Below, piece by piece: positions 50,694 to 59,784 of a DNA stretch of 64,000 nucleotides (within the stretch, counting starts at the first letter, position 1; the number at the start of each line of letters is the position of its first letter). Position numbers and translations under genes: made by a program. The DNA comes from an uncultured Bradyrhizobium sp. (GTDB lineage Bacteria; Pseudomonadota; Alphaproteobacteria; Rhizobiales; Xanthobacteraceae), in the NCBI RefSeq assembly GCF_936943645.1, contig NZ_CAKZJO010000056.1, positions 183,406 to 247,405 on the forward strand. The letters are read 5' to 3'. A model generated the notes under the pieces. That model was not told where the DNA came from. It did not search any database and worked only from the letters and a program-made list of their open reading frames with translations.

Positions 50694-52184
50694 TTATGCG
50701 GCCCGGTAGTCCGGCGCCGTCGCCAGGAATTTGGCATAGGCATCTGCGTCCGGCGGCTGGAAGCGTCCTTTGAGCCCGCCGCGCTTCTGCTCCTTCGCGC
50801 CGATGTCGGCCATCAGCTCGTCGAAATGGCGGTAGTGATAGGGCGCGACGCACAGGCCGCCATAGACGCCGGCGGCTGGCCGCTCGACGCGCTTGAAGTG
50901 CAGCATCATCTCGATGTTGTCGCGCATCGCTTGCGCCGTCGGCTGGTTGGCGAGCTGGCCGTCGGCATAGCGCACCAGCCAGTTGGCGGCGAGGTCGGCG
51001 CAGAGCACGGTGCAGAACGAGGAGTTGAAGCCGACGAATCCGAGCTCGGGCAGGTCGGGGTTGGCGATCAGGCGATAGAGCCGGTACTGCCCGTCGGCAT
51101 CGACCAGCTTCTGCCGGTAGGCCTCGGGCAGGAACGGCACGCCGAGCTTGTAGCCGATCGCGAGCACCGCGACGTCGGCCTTGATGCGCTCGCCGCCGCT
51201 CATCACGATGCCGTCGCCGTCGTAATGGTCGAAGCTGCCGAACACCGCCTTGATGCGGCCGTCGGCAACCATCGGATAGAAACCCGGCGTTGCGATCGGC
51301 ACCGAGCAGTTGACGCCGTCTTCGATCCGCTCCTTCGGCACCATGTTGCAGCGGCCGAGCTTGAGCTGCGCCTTCAAGAGGCTCTCCAGCCCGCGCCAGT
51401 TCGCCCAGACCAGCGGCGCGGCGATGCGGTGCGCGAGCCGTCCCATCGCGCTGATGCCCCAGCCCGGAAACATCTCCTCCTGCGCGCGGATGTAGAGGAT
51501 GCGCTTGAAGTTCACGAGGCCGCCGATGAAATAGGGGATGCGCCAGACCGGCTCACGCATCACGATGGTGACCTCGCGCGCGCCCGATTTCACCGCGTTG
51601 ACCGCGATGTCGGTCGCGGACTTCGAGCCGCCGAGCACGACGACGCGGCGTCCCTTTGCCAGCGCCGGGTCGCCGTATGTCGACGAATGCAGGATCCGGC
51701 CGCCCTGCGCGAGGAAGCCGTCCTCTCCCGGGCAATGCAGCTGGCGCGGCTCGTTGAACTGGCCGGTGCAGACCGCGACGAAATCGAAATCCTCGGTGGT
51801 GCCCGCGCCGTCCTTGCATCTGAGCGTCAGCGTCCATCCCGGCCTGCCGTCGGCGCGGCGTGCCATGCCGGCGACCTCGGTGCCGAGCCGCAGCATGCGA
51901 TCGAGGCCAAAGCTCCTGGCGTAGTCGGCGAGATAAGCGTGGACCTGCGGCCCGGTCGGCCATTCCGGATAGCCTTGCGGCATGGCGCGGTCGGTGTAGC
52001 GATAGAGCTCCTTCGGGCTCTGCGTCTGCACGTCGGGATAGGAGCGCGCCGGCTCCCAGACGCCGCCGAGATCTCCGCTGCGCTCGACGATGGTGACGCG
52101 GTGGCCGCGGGCAGAGAACGCCTTGGCGGCAGCAAGGCCGGAGACGCCGGCGCCGATCACGCAGACATGCTTGGGACTGACCAT
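50694..52184 (-). CDS. Flavin-containing monooxygenase (class B)
   Basis: 496 residues from ATG 52184. GAGVSG at 11-16 binds FAD, GGRILHSSTYGD is the FMO/Baeyer-Villiger fingerprint region, and VVLGGSKSATDIA binds NADPH. These enzymes add one oxygen to N, S or carbonyl carbons of a small substrate. It follows a cupin gene by 108 bases on the same strand, with an AraC regulator divergent beyond; the three look like a small catabolic or detoxification set. Confidence 0.88.
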   Translation of the reverse strand: MVSPKHVCVIGAGVSGLAAAKAFSARGHRVTIVERSGDLGGVWEPARSYPDVQTQSPKELYRYTDRAMPQGYPEWPTGPQVHAYLADYARSFGLDRMLRLGTEVAGMARRADGRPGWTLTLRCKDGAGTTEDFDFVAVCTGQFNEPRQLHCPGEDGFLAQGGRILHSSTYGDPALAKGRRVVVLGGSKSATDIAVNAVKSGAREVTIVMREPVWRIPYFIGGLVNFKRILYIRAQEEMFPGWGISAMGRLAHRIAAPLVWANWRGLESLLKAQLKLGRCNMVPKERIEDGVNCSVPIATPGFYPMVADGRIKAVFGSFDHYDGDGIVMSGGERIKADVAVLAIGYKLGVPFLPEAYRQKLVDADGQYRLYRLIANPDLPELGFVGFNSSFCTVLCADLAANWLVRYADGQLANQPTAQAMRDNIEMMLHFKRVERPAAGVYGGLCVAPYHYRHFDELMADIGAKEQKRGGLKGRFQPPDADAYAKFLATAPDYRAA

Positions 52185-52292
52185 GGGTTTGCTCGCAATC
52201 GATTGGGTTTTCCGCGCGCAAGCGGCCACGTTCGGCCGCAAGGTGCGGCCGGCGGGCCTGCAAGCAGATGAAAGTGGACGGGGAGCTTTCGC

Positions 52293-52742
52293 CTAGTCGT
52301 TGGCTTCCGGCGGCAGGAAGTCGACCTCATGCAGCGCCGAGATGCGCACGACTTCGGCCGGGTCGGTCAGATTATGCAGCTGGTTGAACAGCGCCTCGAG
52401 CTTCTGCATCGGCGAGACCCAGAACAGCGCGCGGCACGGCTTGTCGGATTTGTTGAAATAGCCGTGCGGGATGCCGCGCGGCATGCGCACGAGATCGCCG
52501 GCGTGAGCCTTCACCCATTTGCCGTCGAGCTTGAGGTCCAGCGTGCCCTCCTGCACCAGGATGAACTCGTCCTGGGTCGGGTGGATGTGCACCGGCACGA
52601 ACTGGCCGGGATCGCTGTTGGTCTCGAATGCAAAGGTGGAGTCGGTGACGGCCTTGGGGAAATAAACCTGGCCCAAAATGTTCCAGCTCTTGCCGCCATA
52701 GCCTGTGCCGTTGGCGGTAATGCCTTTTTCGAGTGCAGTCAT
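52293..52742 (-). CDS. Cupin-domain protein (quercetin dioxygenase-like)
   Basis: 149 residues from ATG 52742. The metal-binding cupin motif is His52, His54, Glu59 (HIHPTQDEF) with GIPHGYFNKS further on. It may be a dioxygenase, isomerase or binding protein. It is upstream of the flavin monooxygenase and divergent from the AraC regulator at 52930. Confidence 0.85.
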   Translation of the reverse strand: MTALEKGITANGTGYGGKSWNILGQVYFPKAVTDSTFAFETNSDPGQFVPVHIHPTQDEFILVQEGTLDLKLDGKWVKAHAGDLVRMPRGIPHGYFNKSDKPCRALFWVSPMQKLEALFNQLHNLTDPAEVVRISALHEVDFLPPEAND

Positions 52743-52929
52743 GTCGCGCTCCCATTGGATTCCGGCGGGAAGGGAGCTTGGGTCAGCAGGGGAGCGCTGT
52801 CTATCCGCTAAACGAATCCGGCGATGGTTGCTGCCGTGCAGCACGACAATTTTGCCGGCGCGGCTCTTCTCGGCTTGCGGGAATTATTATAGGCTTAAAG
52901 CAATTCCGTGACGCGAAGCGTGGTCGACG

Positions 52930-53955
52930 ATGTCCGCAGCCGTGCTGGAAACGAGCGCAAGGGGCTCCGCGACCGAACGGCTCGCGGATTTCGCCCGCGT
53001 CACCACCGACGACGTCGACGAAGCGGCCGAACAGATCGGGCGCATCTTCTGCCCGCATGACCTCGAGCCGGCAAAAGCGCGCGCCGCCGCCTTCTCGGCC
53101 CGGCACAATTGCGCGGCCTATGACGGCTTTTCGATCAACTACGTCGCCTATGGCGGATCGGTCGGGATCGATCCCGGCTGCCTCGAGCGCTTCTTCCTGG
53201 TGCAAATCCCGCTCACGGGCACCGCCCATATCCGCGCCGGCGTCACCGAGCTCGAGGCTGCGCCGGAGCGGACGGCGTCGCTGCTGTCGCCGACGATCCC
53301 GACGCGGATGATGTGGTGCGATTGCGCGCAGGCGATCCTGCTGCTCGACCGCCGCATGGTCGAGCAGCGCGCCGCGGCGCTGTCGGGCAGGGCGGCAGGC
53401 ACGGTCGAGTTCGATCCCGTGATCGATCTGCAGGGGCAGGCCGGCCGAGCGCTGCGGCACAGCCTTGCCGAGCTGATGACGCTCGCGGAGCGTCTCGGTC
53501 CGTCGGGCACGTTGTCCCCGCTTGCAATGGCCGACTGGCGCGAGCTTCTGCTCGATCATCTGCTCAATGGCCAGCGCCACGGTTTGTCGGATGCGATTCA
53601 CACATTCTCCGGCCGGGCCGAGCGTCTGCCGCGCGCGCTGCGCGTCGCGCGCGACCATCTGGCCGACAATTCCGGCGCACCGCTCGATCTTGCGCAGCTC
53701 GCCTGCGCCTCCGGCATCGGCATCCGCGCGCTGCAGCTCGGCTTCCGCCGTCACTTCGGCCTGTCGATCTCGCAGATGCTGCTCGACATGCGCCTCGCCG
53801 GTCTGCACGCGCGGCTCGCGCAAGCATCGCCCGATGCCTCCATCACCGACATCGCCTTCGATCTCGGCTTCACCCATCTTGGCCGCATGGCCGGCGCCTA
53901 TCGCGAGAAATTCGGCGAGACGCCCTCGGCGACGCTGCGGCGAAGGATGAGCTGA
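52930..53955 (+). CDS. AraC-family regulator (AraC-binding-like sensor, FeaR type)
   Basis: 341 residues. N-terminal ligand domain of the type found in regulators of aromatic and amine catabolism (FSINYVAYGGSVGIDPG, FFLVQIPLTG). C-terminal helix-turn-helix pair: LACASGIGIRALQLGFRRHFG and ITDIAFDLGFTHLGRMAGAYREKFGETP. It is divergent from cupin-monooxygenase with 187 bases between, the usual place for a local activator of those genes. Confidence 0.9.
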   Translation: MSAAVLETSARGSATERLADFARVTTDDVDEAAEQIGRIFCPHDLEPAKARAAAFSARHNCAAYDGFSINYVAYGGSVGIDPGCLERFFLVQIPLTGTAHIRAGVTELEAAPERTASLLSPTIPTRMMWCDCAQAILLLDRRMVEQRAAALSGRAAGTVEFDPVIDLQGQAGRALRHSLAELMTLAERLGPSGTLSPLAMADWRELLLDHLLNGQRHGLSDAIHTFSGRAERLPRALRVARDHLADNSGAPLDLAQLACASGIGIRALQLGFRRHFGLSISQMLLDMRLAGLHARLAQASPDASITDIAFDLGFTHLGRMAGAYREKFGETPSATLRRRMS

Positions 53956-54039
53956 CGCTTGCATGATCGGGGTGGTCGGCCTCCCGCATGCCGCCGTGGC
54001 TATTGAAGCTCGGAGGCCGGCAGCGGGCGTCTTTCGTCC

Positions 54040-55107
54040 CTAATTCTTGATCAGAAAATCAACATTTGGTTGCTGTGTGATGAGCGCGGCCTTGCATGCG
54101 CCTCCGCTGTCGGTAATCACCCAGGGATGGTTGATGAAGGTGGGCTGCACGTAGTGCTGTCCAGGCTGCAATGCCTGATAGAAGACCCGCTGGCCGGCAT
54201 AGTTTATCCAGTAGACGTTGCGAAGCGCATCGGCGCTGTTGGTGAAAGTGACCTGCGCGGTGCCGCTTCCAGGCAGCGATGTCAGCGTCTTTTCGTCGCT
54301 ACAGTTCCGCGCGCCTTGATCTGTGGTGGTGGGCGGCGCGTAAGCGGCGAGGGCCACCTTCGTGATGTCCGCGTCGACAATGGACGCTCTTCGGTCTGCT
54401 CCCAGGGACCACAAGATATCCCCCGTGGCGGTGGTTCTCCCGAGCAATCTCACGTTCACGACGAACGAGGGCGGGCCCTTGCCATCAGGCCACAGCTCCA
54501 ACTCCCGATTGAGACTATCGCCTGCCTTGATGGATAGTTTCGCGGTGTCGTCGGGGACCGGCAGCACGGCGAACTGAGATGGGCTAAAAAGCCCGAGTGA
54601 CGTTCTCTGGCCGTTCGTTCCGATCGCAACGATCGCCAGTGAGTTATTGTTGTCGGGGCGACTTTGGCCGGCGTAGGACGTCGACAGCACGATCGATTTG
54701 TGTCCGGCGGGAGAATTCGTCGAAGCACTCGGTTGCGATGTTTGCGCAAAGGCGAATGTCACGAGTCCGGGCCACCAGGAACTTCGCTCGGGCGGCCGCA
54801 GTTCGATCACCTTCGGCGGGATTTGCTGCGGGGCCTTGTTGGCGCCTGCCGTCGCCCCGTTGAGGATATTGGTTATGAGTGCAGGCGCCGATATGCCGAT
54901 CACGACGGCCTTTGCGAGATCACTTTCCTTGTTTAGCGCGAAGCCTAGAACGGCGCCTATCAGGAAGAACAAAGCGATTCCAAAAAGAATATGCCAGTGC
55001 GGAAGCGGTTGCTCTGGCTGCGCTGCAAATGACGCAGCCAGCTGCGCTGTGGTCGGAAGCAAGCCGCCGAAGCCCGCCAGCACCACAGAGTGGATGTTTG
55101 CCGACAT
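54040..55107 (-). CDS. Membrane protein with C-terminal VHL-beta-like domain
   Basis: 355 residues from ATG 55107 (GAGGTGA upstream). Two hydrophobic segments lie at about 39-58 and 64-85; a long soluble region follows. The last 70 residues read VTFTNSADALRNVYWINYAGQ, LQPGQHYVQPTFINHPWVI. This is the pattern of the von Hippel-Lindau beta domain: V-F-N-S, W-x-N-x-x-G, L-x-P-G, and H-x-W. Function in bacteria is unknown. Codon and base composition are a little lower in GC than neighbours, suggesting acquisition. Confidence 0.65.
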   Translation of the reverse strand: MSANIHSVVLAGFGGLLPTTAQLAASFAAQPEQPLPHWHILFGIALFFLIGAVLGFALNKESDLAKAVVIGISAPALITNILNGATAGANKAPQQIPPKVIELRPPERSSWWPGLVTFAFAQTSQPSASTNSPAGHKSIVLSTSYAGQSRPDNNNSLAIVAIGTNGQRTSLGLFSPSQFAVLPVPDDTAKLSIKAGDSLNRELELWPDGKGPPSFVVNVRLLGRTTATGDILWSLGADRRASIVDADITKVALAAYAPPTTTDQGARNCSDEKTLTSLPGSGTAQVTFTNSADALRNVYWINYAGQRVFYQALQPGQHYVQPTFINHPWVITDSGGACKAALITQQPNVDFLIKN

Positions 55108-55249
55108 TGGGTCACCTCACAAGTGAGCAACCAATGATAGCAATTTGACGAGATGCGTCCAGTTCGTGGATCGGAAATGCGCGTGTTCCGCTATTGGGAA
55201 AGCAGGCCTTACGCAATGCTCTTCTTGATCCTCTGCACTGGGCCGTGCG

Positions 55250-57100
55250 CTAAGGCTTGTCCTTTTCCGCCGCCTGCCTGCGCAGGAAGGCTTCGACATC
55301 GGCCTGTACCGAGTAGGGCGTCGGGATCGCGTCGCCGGCGGAATCGACGGCGGTGTCGAGGCAGCGGCGCAGCATCCTTGCCAGCTCGGCCTTGCGGTAG
55401 GGCTTTCGCAGCAGCGGCGCGCCCATCGTGGCGCGGCCCTGCGCATGCAGCGAGTCGTAAGCGTAGCCGGAGGTGAACAGGACCCGCAGTGAGGGGCGCT
55501 GCGCCACCATCTGCTCGGCGAGCTCCCGCCCGTTCATGCCGCCGGCCATCACGATGTCGGTGAAAAGCAGGTCGAACGGCTTGCCGTCGGCCGCGATGGC
55601 GAGCGCTTCGGTCGCATTCGCGGCCGGGATCACCGTGTAGCCGAGCGCTTGGAGCTGGACCGTGACATATTGGCGGACGTCGTGATCGTCTTCGACGCAG
55701 AGTACGGTTTCCTTGCCGCCGATGATCTTGCGGTCGTCATAGCCGGTCGGGCGCAGCGCGCTTGCCTCCGCCTTCGGCAGATAGATCGTGAAGATCGTGC
55801 CGCTTCCTTCCTCGGATGCGACCTTGATGCCGCCGCCGGACTGCTTGACGAAGCCGAACACCATGCTGAGCCCGAGGCCGGTGCCCTTGCCGACCTCCTT
55901 GGTCGAGAAGAACGGATCAAAGATGCGCTCCAGGATGGCCTGCGGAATGCCCGTGCCGGTGTCGGCAATCTCGATCTCGACGTAGTCGCCCGCGTAGCCG
56001 GCGCCGACCGCCACCGCCTCGCGCACGCCGAACACGACGTTGCGCGTCGTCAGCGTCAGCCGGCCGCCGTCCAGCATGGCGTCGCGGGCGTTGATCGCGA
56101 GGTTGAGCAGCGCCGAGCTCAGCTGGCCGCGGTCGGCGAAGGCGAGCCAGACGTTGCGGTCGAGCCGGGTCGCGATCTCGATCTTCTTGTCGAAGGTGGC
56201 GAGCAGCAGCTTTGCCAGCTCTTCGAGCAGCGCGTTGACGTCGATATCGGCCGGTTGCAGCGCCTGCTTGCGGGCAAAGGACAGCAGGCTCGACGTCAGC
56301 GCGGCGCCGCGGTCGGCGGCCTCGCTGATCAGCTTGGTGATGGTCGCCAGCGGCGGGTTGTCCTTGACGGCGTCGGCGAGGATCTCGATCGTGCCCGTGA
56401 TCACCGTGAGCATATTGTTGAATTCGTGCGCGATGCCGCCGGTGAGCTGCCCGACCGCCTCCATCTTCTGCGACTGCACCAGCTGCTCCTCGGCCGCGCG
56501 CTTCTGGGTGATGTCCCTGACGAAGGTGTTGATGACGGGACGTCCGCCCAGCCGCAAGACCGTGCTGGAGGCCTCGGCCAGGATCGCCTCGCCGTTCCGG
56601 TGGATCAAGGTGAGCTCGAAGCGCATGCCCGACGGCGCGTTCGACAGTTCCGGGACCAGCCGCGTCATGCGCTGCCTGAAGGCGGCACGCAGCGGTTCGG
56701 CGACGATGAGATCGACGACGTCGGCACCGAGCGCCTCCTGGCGCGTCCATCCGGTCAGGGCCTCGGCCTGAAAGCTCCACTCCAGCACGGTGCCGTTGTC
56801 ATCGATCTGGATGAAGGCATCGAGCGCGGTCCTGATGACGGCTTGCGTCATCTGCGCAGCGTCGCTGCGGGCCCGCGCCAGCTCGGCCGATTGCGCGAGG
56901 TCGTGTTTCCTCTCCGATCTCTCGATCGCGCCGTTGCAGAGGCGCGCGAGCAGAGCGGCAATGGCGACGCTTGCGATGAGGGCCGCGATCTGGGCCACGC
57001 CGAAGCCCGGTCCGGACACGGCATAGGAGGCGAGGAGGGCCGCCGCGGTCACGACGACCTGTGCGGCCATCGCGAGTGTCAGAAGCCCCCTGAGTTTCAT
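55250..57100 (-). CDS. PAS-containing hybrid sensor histidine kinase
   Basis: 616 residues: two TM segments (about 5-28 and 33-53), PAS domain (about 85-200), HisKA with His225 in GGIAHEFNNM, HATPase with ADTGTGIP and GKGTGLGLSMVFG, and a C-terminal receiver with TDIVMAGG. The kinase probably phosphorylates its own receiver; no cognate output regulator is beside it. GGTAGGAG lies just before the ATG. Confidence 0.93.
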   Translation of the reverse strand: MKLRGLLTLAMAAQVVVTAAALLASYAVSGPGFGVAQIAALIASVAIAALLARLCNGAIERSERKHDLAQSAELARARSDAAQMTQAVIRTALDAFIQIDDNGTVLEWSFQAEALTGWTRQEALGADVVDLIVAEPLRAAFRQRMTRLVPELSNAPSGMRFELTLIHRNGEAILAEASSTVLRLGGRPVINTFVRDITQKRAAEEQLVQSQKMEAVGQLTGGIAHEFNNMLTVITGTIEILADAVKDNPPLATITKLISEAADRGAALTSSLLSFARKQALQPADIDVNALLEELAKLLLATFDKKIEIATRLDRNVWLAFADRGQLSSALLNLAINARDAMLDGGRLTLTTRNVVFGVREAVAVGAGYAGDYVEIEIADTGTGIPQAILERIFDPFFSTKEVGKGTGLGLSMVFGFVKQSGGGIKVASEEGSGTIFTIYLPKAEASALRPTGYDDRKIIGGKETVLCVEDDHDVRQYVTVQLQALGYTVIPAANATEALAIAADGKPFDLLFTDIVMAGGMNGRELAEQMVAQRPSLRVLFTSGYAYDSLHAQGRATMGAPLLRKPYRKAELARMLRRCLDTAVDSAGDAIPTPYSVQADVEAFLRRQAAEKDKP

Positions 57101-57229
57101 GGTCTCCTACCAACGCGGTCCGGCGCGGACCCCCATGTCCGCTCGGCAGATGTCTCCGGTCTCTCGTGGCTACAGACTCAATGCGGCGTCGTCGAGGGCA
57201 ATTTCCGGTGGTATCGGGCGGCGCGCGCC

Positions 57230-57856
57230 TCAACCCGCGGGCGAATCGGTCTGCCGCAGCGTCGTCACCCAGATCACGCGCGCCGCCTGCTGGGTCGGGT
57301 TGTCGAACATGTGCGGCACGATGCTCGGAAATCGGAAACTGTCGCCGGCTTCCAGCACATGGGCCTGATTGTCGAGCCACAGCCGCAGGCTGCCGGAGAG
57401 GATGTAGCCGGCCTTCTCGCCGGTGTGCTGCAGGAAGTCGGTGCCCGAGGATGCGCCGGGATTGAGCGTGAGCTCGTACAGCTCGAGCTGGCCCTTGCCT
57501 TCGGGCGTGAGGGCTTCCTTGACGACGCCGCTGGCGGTGAGGCGTAGCAGCCGGCGACTGCCCTTGCGCACGATGTAGCGCTGCACATCGGCGGGATCGC
57601 TGGTCTCGAAGAAGTAGGAGATGGGAACGTCGAGCGCGATGCTGAGCAGGCGCAGCGTGCGGATCGAGGGCATGGCGCGCGCGCGTTCGAGCTGGCTGAT
57701 CATGCCGGTGGACAGGCCGGTCTTGGTGGCGACGTCCTGGATCGAGAGGCCGGCACGCTGACGCAGCAGCCGCACAGTCTCGCCAAGGCGCTGGTCGACC
57801 GCGTCGTCCGCCTCGGTCGCTTCCTTCGTGCCGTTCGTATCGCCGCGACCATCCAT
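57230..57856 (-). CDS. XRE-family regulator with C-terminal cupin
   Basis: 208 residues. Helix-turn-helix at about 22-76 (RLGETVRLLRQRAGLSIQDV, TGMISQLERARAMPS), cupin sensor at about 140-205 (HTGEKAGYILSGSLRLWL). This class controls amino-acid, polyamine or peptide catabolism. It is divergent from the ABC importer operon that starts at 58069 and most likely regulates it. GGGAGAG precedes the ATG. Confidence 0.9.
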   Translation of the reverse strand: MDGRGDTNGTKEATEADDAVDQRLGETVRLLRQRAGLSIQDVATKTGLSTGMISQLERARAMPSIRTLRLLSIALDVPISYFFETSDPADVQRYIVRKGSRRLLRLTASGVVKEALTPEGKGQLELYELTLNPGASSGTDFLQHTGEKAGYILSGSLRLWLDNQAHVLEAGDSFRFPSIVPHMFDNPTQQAARVIWVTTLRQTDSPAG

Positions 57857-57970
57857 GTCGCTCTCCCATGCGTCATTACGAGCCCCGGCCGTACCGGTCC
57901 GAGGCTTCAGTCAGAGTGAAAAGGTCGCGCATACTAGCAATGCGATTGACAGCTGTATTTAGTCATGATG

Positions 57971-57990
57971 AAATTTTGATCGAAAAATTT
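57971..57990. promoter_or_regulatory. AT-rich inverted repeat in front of the ABC operon
   Basis: AAATTTT-N6-AAAATTT in an otherwise GC-rich genome, about 80 bases upstream of the binding-protein ATG, near a TTGACA (57944-57949). A probable binding site for the divergent XRE-cupin regulator. Confidence 0.5.
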
Positions 57991-58068
57991 AGAAGCACTA
58001 AAGCCCACTCTTGCCGGGGTCTTCGGGGGCGCGGGAGACGGTGCCGCGTGCGGGAACGGAGACTGGTC

Positions 58069-59757
58069 ATGGCAGACAGCACCGGCAAGTTCGGCGTTGG
58101 CGGATTGCATTTCGGCATTCCCAATCGCCGGCAATTCTTCCAGCTCGGCGCGGGCGCCGCGGCGGGATGGACGCTTTCAGGCAACGCCTTTGCCCAGAGC
58201 GAACGCCCGAGCAATCCGCCGGACAAGCCGCGCGGGCAGGTGATCGCGGCACTGTCGCAGGAGCCGACCGTCTTTCATCCGCTGATGCCAGGCATCGAGG
58301 TCGACCAGGGCATCTGGTGGCAGGTGTTCTCGCCGCTCTGGTTCATCGAGCCCGACGGCAAGTTCGTCCCCGACCTCGCGCGCGAGGTCCCGACCGTCGA
58401 GAACGGCGGTCTGTCGGCCGATGGCCTGATCTGGAAGATCAAGCTGCGCAGCGACGTGAAGTGGCACGACGGCACGGCCTTCACCGCCGAGGACGTCAAG
58501 TTTTCGCTCGATCTGATCAACAATCCCGATTTCCGCGTCCGCAACCGCGTCGGCCATAGCCTCGTCAAGGACATCAAGGTCGTCGCGCCCGACGAGATCC
58601 ATTGGCGCATGGAAGCGCCTTATTCGCCTTACATGTCGATCCTGTCGCTCACCTTCATCGTGCCGAAGCACATCCTGGAGAAGGTGTCCGATCCGAATGC
58701 CTCGCCGTTCCACAACGCGCCCGTCGGCACCGGGCCGTTCCGGTGGGCCGAGCGGGTGCCGGGCGACCACATCCAGTTGAACGCCAACACCGGCTATCAC
58801 GGCAAGGGACCTTACGTCGAACGCGTGGTCTTCAAATACATCCCAGATCTCACCGTGCTCTACACCCAGTTCCGCACCGGCCAGGTCGACTACACCGGCT
58901 TGCAGGGCATCCTGCCGAACTTCGTGCAGGAGGCGAAGACCCTGAAGGGCCGCAAGATCTTCGTCTCCTCGACCTCCTCGGTCGAGCACATCGCGCCCAA
59001 TTTGGAATTCGGTCCTTTCGCCGATCGCAGCGTGCGCGAGGCGCTTTATCTTGCCATCAACAAGCAGGCGATCATCGACGCGCTGAACTACGGCCTGCCG
59101 ACGCAGACCGAGAGCTTCGTGCCGCAGCAGGCCTGGTCGTTCCAGCAGGGCCTGCCGCAGCACAAATACGATCCCGCCAAGGCCAACGCGCTGCTCGATG
59201 CAGCCGGATGGACGCGCGGCTCCGGCGGCGTGCGCGAGAAGGGCGGCGTCAAGCTCGAATTCACCAACTCGACGACGTCAGGCAACGCCGTGCGCGAGCA
59301 GACCCAGCAGCTCCTGATCCAGGACTGGCGTGCGATCGGCGCTGCGATGCGCGTCAACAACATGCCGGCCGCCGTGATCTGGGGCGATTTCTGGCAGCAG
59401 TCGAAATTCAACTCGGTGCTGGTGTCCGTCAACTTCATGCTCGGCAGCGACCCCGACGTGACGCCGCGCTTCGGCTCCGGCGCCATCCCCGCCAAGGGCG
59501 GCCGCGGCTACAACACCTATCAGTACAAGAGCGAGGCGGCCGATCGTCTGCTCGCCGATGGCGCAAGGCAGTTCGAGATCGCGCAGCGCAAGACCACCTA
59601 TGGCGAGTTGCAAAAGCTGATCCGCAACGACCTCGCGATCCTGCCGCTGTTCCAGGGCTTCATCGCCGAAGGCGTGAAGGAGGGGCTGCAGGGCTTCCGT
59701 CCCAACATCAACACCTCCATCAATTGCTGGAACATCCGCGAATGGTACTGGGCCTGA
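58069..59757 (+). CDS. ABC transporter substrate-binding protein, peptide/nickel family 5
   Basis: 562 residues from ATG 58069. A twin-arginine leader (Arg20-Arg21, RRQFFQLGAGAAAGW) is cleaved near AFA-Q (42). The body is SBP family 5: KLRSDVKWHDGTAFTAEDVKFS and VGTGPFRWAERVPGD. Binds oligopeptides or similar ligands and delivers them to the DppBC-like permeases that follow after 27 bases. No ATPase genes are in the window after the permeases, which is odd for a full importer. Confidence 0.93.
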   Translation: MADSTGKFGVGGLHFGIPNRRQFFQLGAGAAAGWTLSGNAFAQSERPSNPPDKPRGQVIAALSQEPTVFHPLMPGIEVDQGIWWQVFSPLWFIEPDGKFVPDLAREVPTVENGGLSADGLIWKIKLRSDVKWHDGTAFTAEDVKFSLDLINNPDFRVRNRVGHSLVKDIKVVAPDEIHWRMEAPYSPYMSILSLTFIVPKHILEKVSDPNASPFHNAPVGTGPFRWAERVPGDHIQLNANTGYHGKGPYVERVVFKYIPDLTVLYTQFRTGQVDYTGLQGILPNFVQEAKTLKGRKIFVSSTSSVEHIAPNLEFGPFADRSVREALYLAINKQAIIDALNYGLPTQTESFVPQQAWSFQQGLPQHKYDPAKANALLDAAGWTRGSGGVREKGGVKLEFTNSTTSGNAVREQTQQLLIQDWRAIGAAMRVNNMPAAVIWGDFWQQSKFNSVLVSVNFMLGSDPDVTPRFGSGAIPAKGGRGYNTYQYKSEAADRLLADGARQFEIAQRKTTYGELQKLIRNDLAILPLFQGFIAEGVKEGLQGFRPNINTSINCWNIREWYWA

Positions 59758-59784
59758 TGGATCGGTTGCGCGGGGCAGCCTGAG

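Noticed and set aside
57944..57949. Housekeeping sigma-70 promoter for the ABC operon
   Set aside because: TTGACA is perfect but no convincing -10 box follows at 16-18 bases; kept only as context for the inverted repeat.
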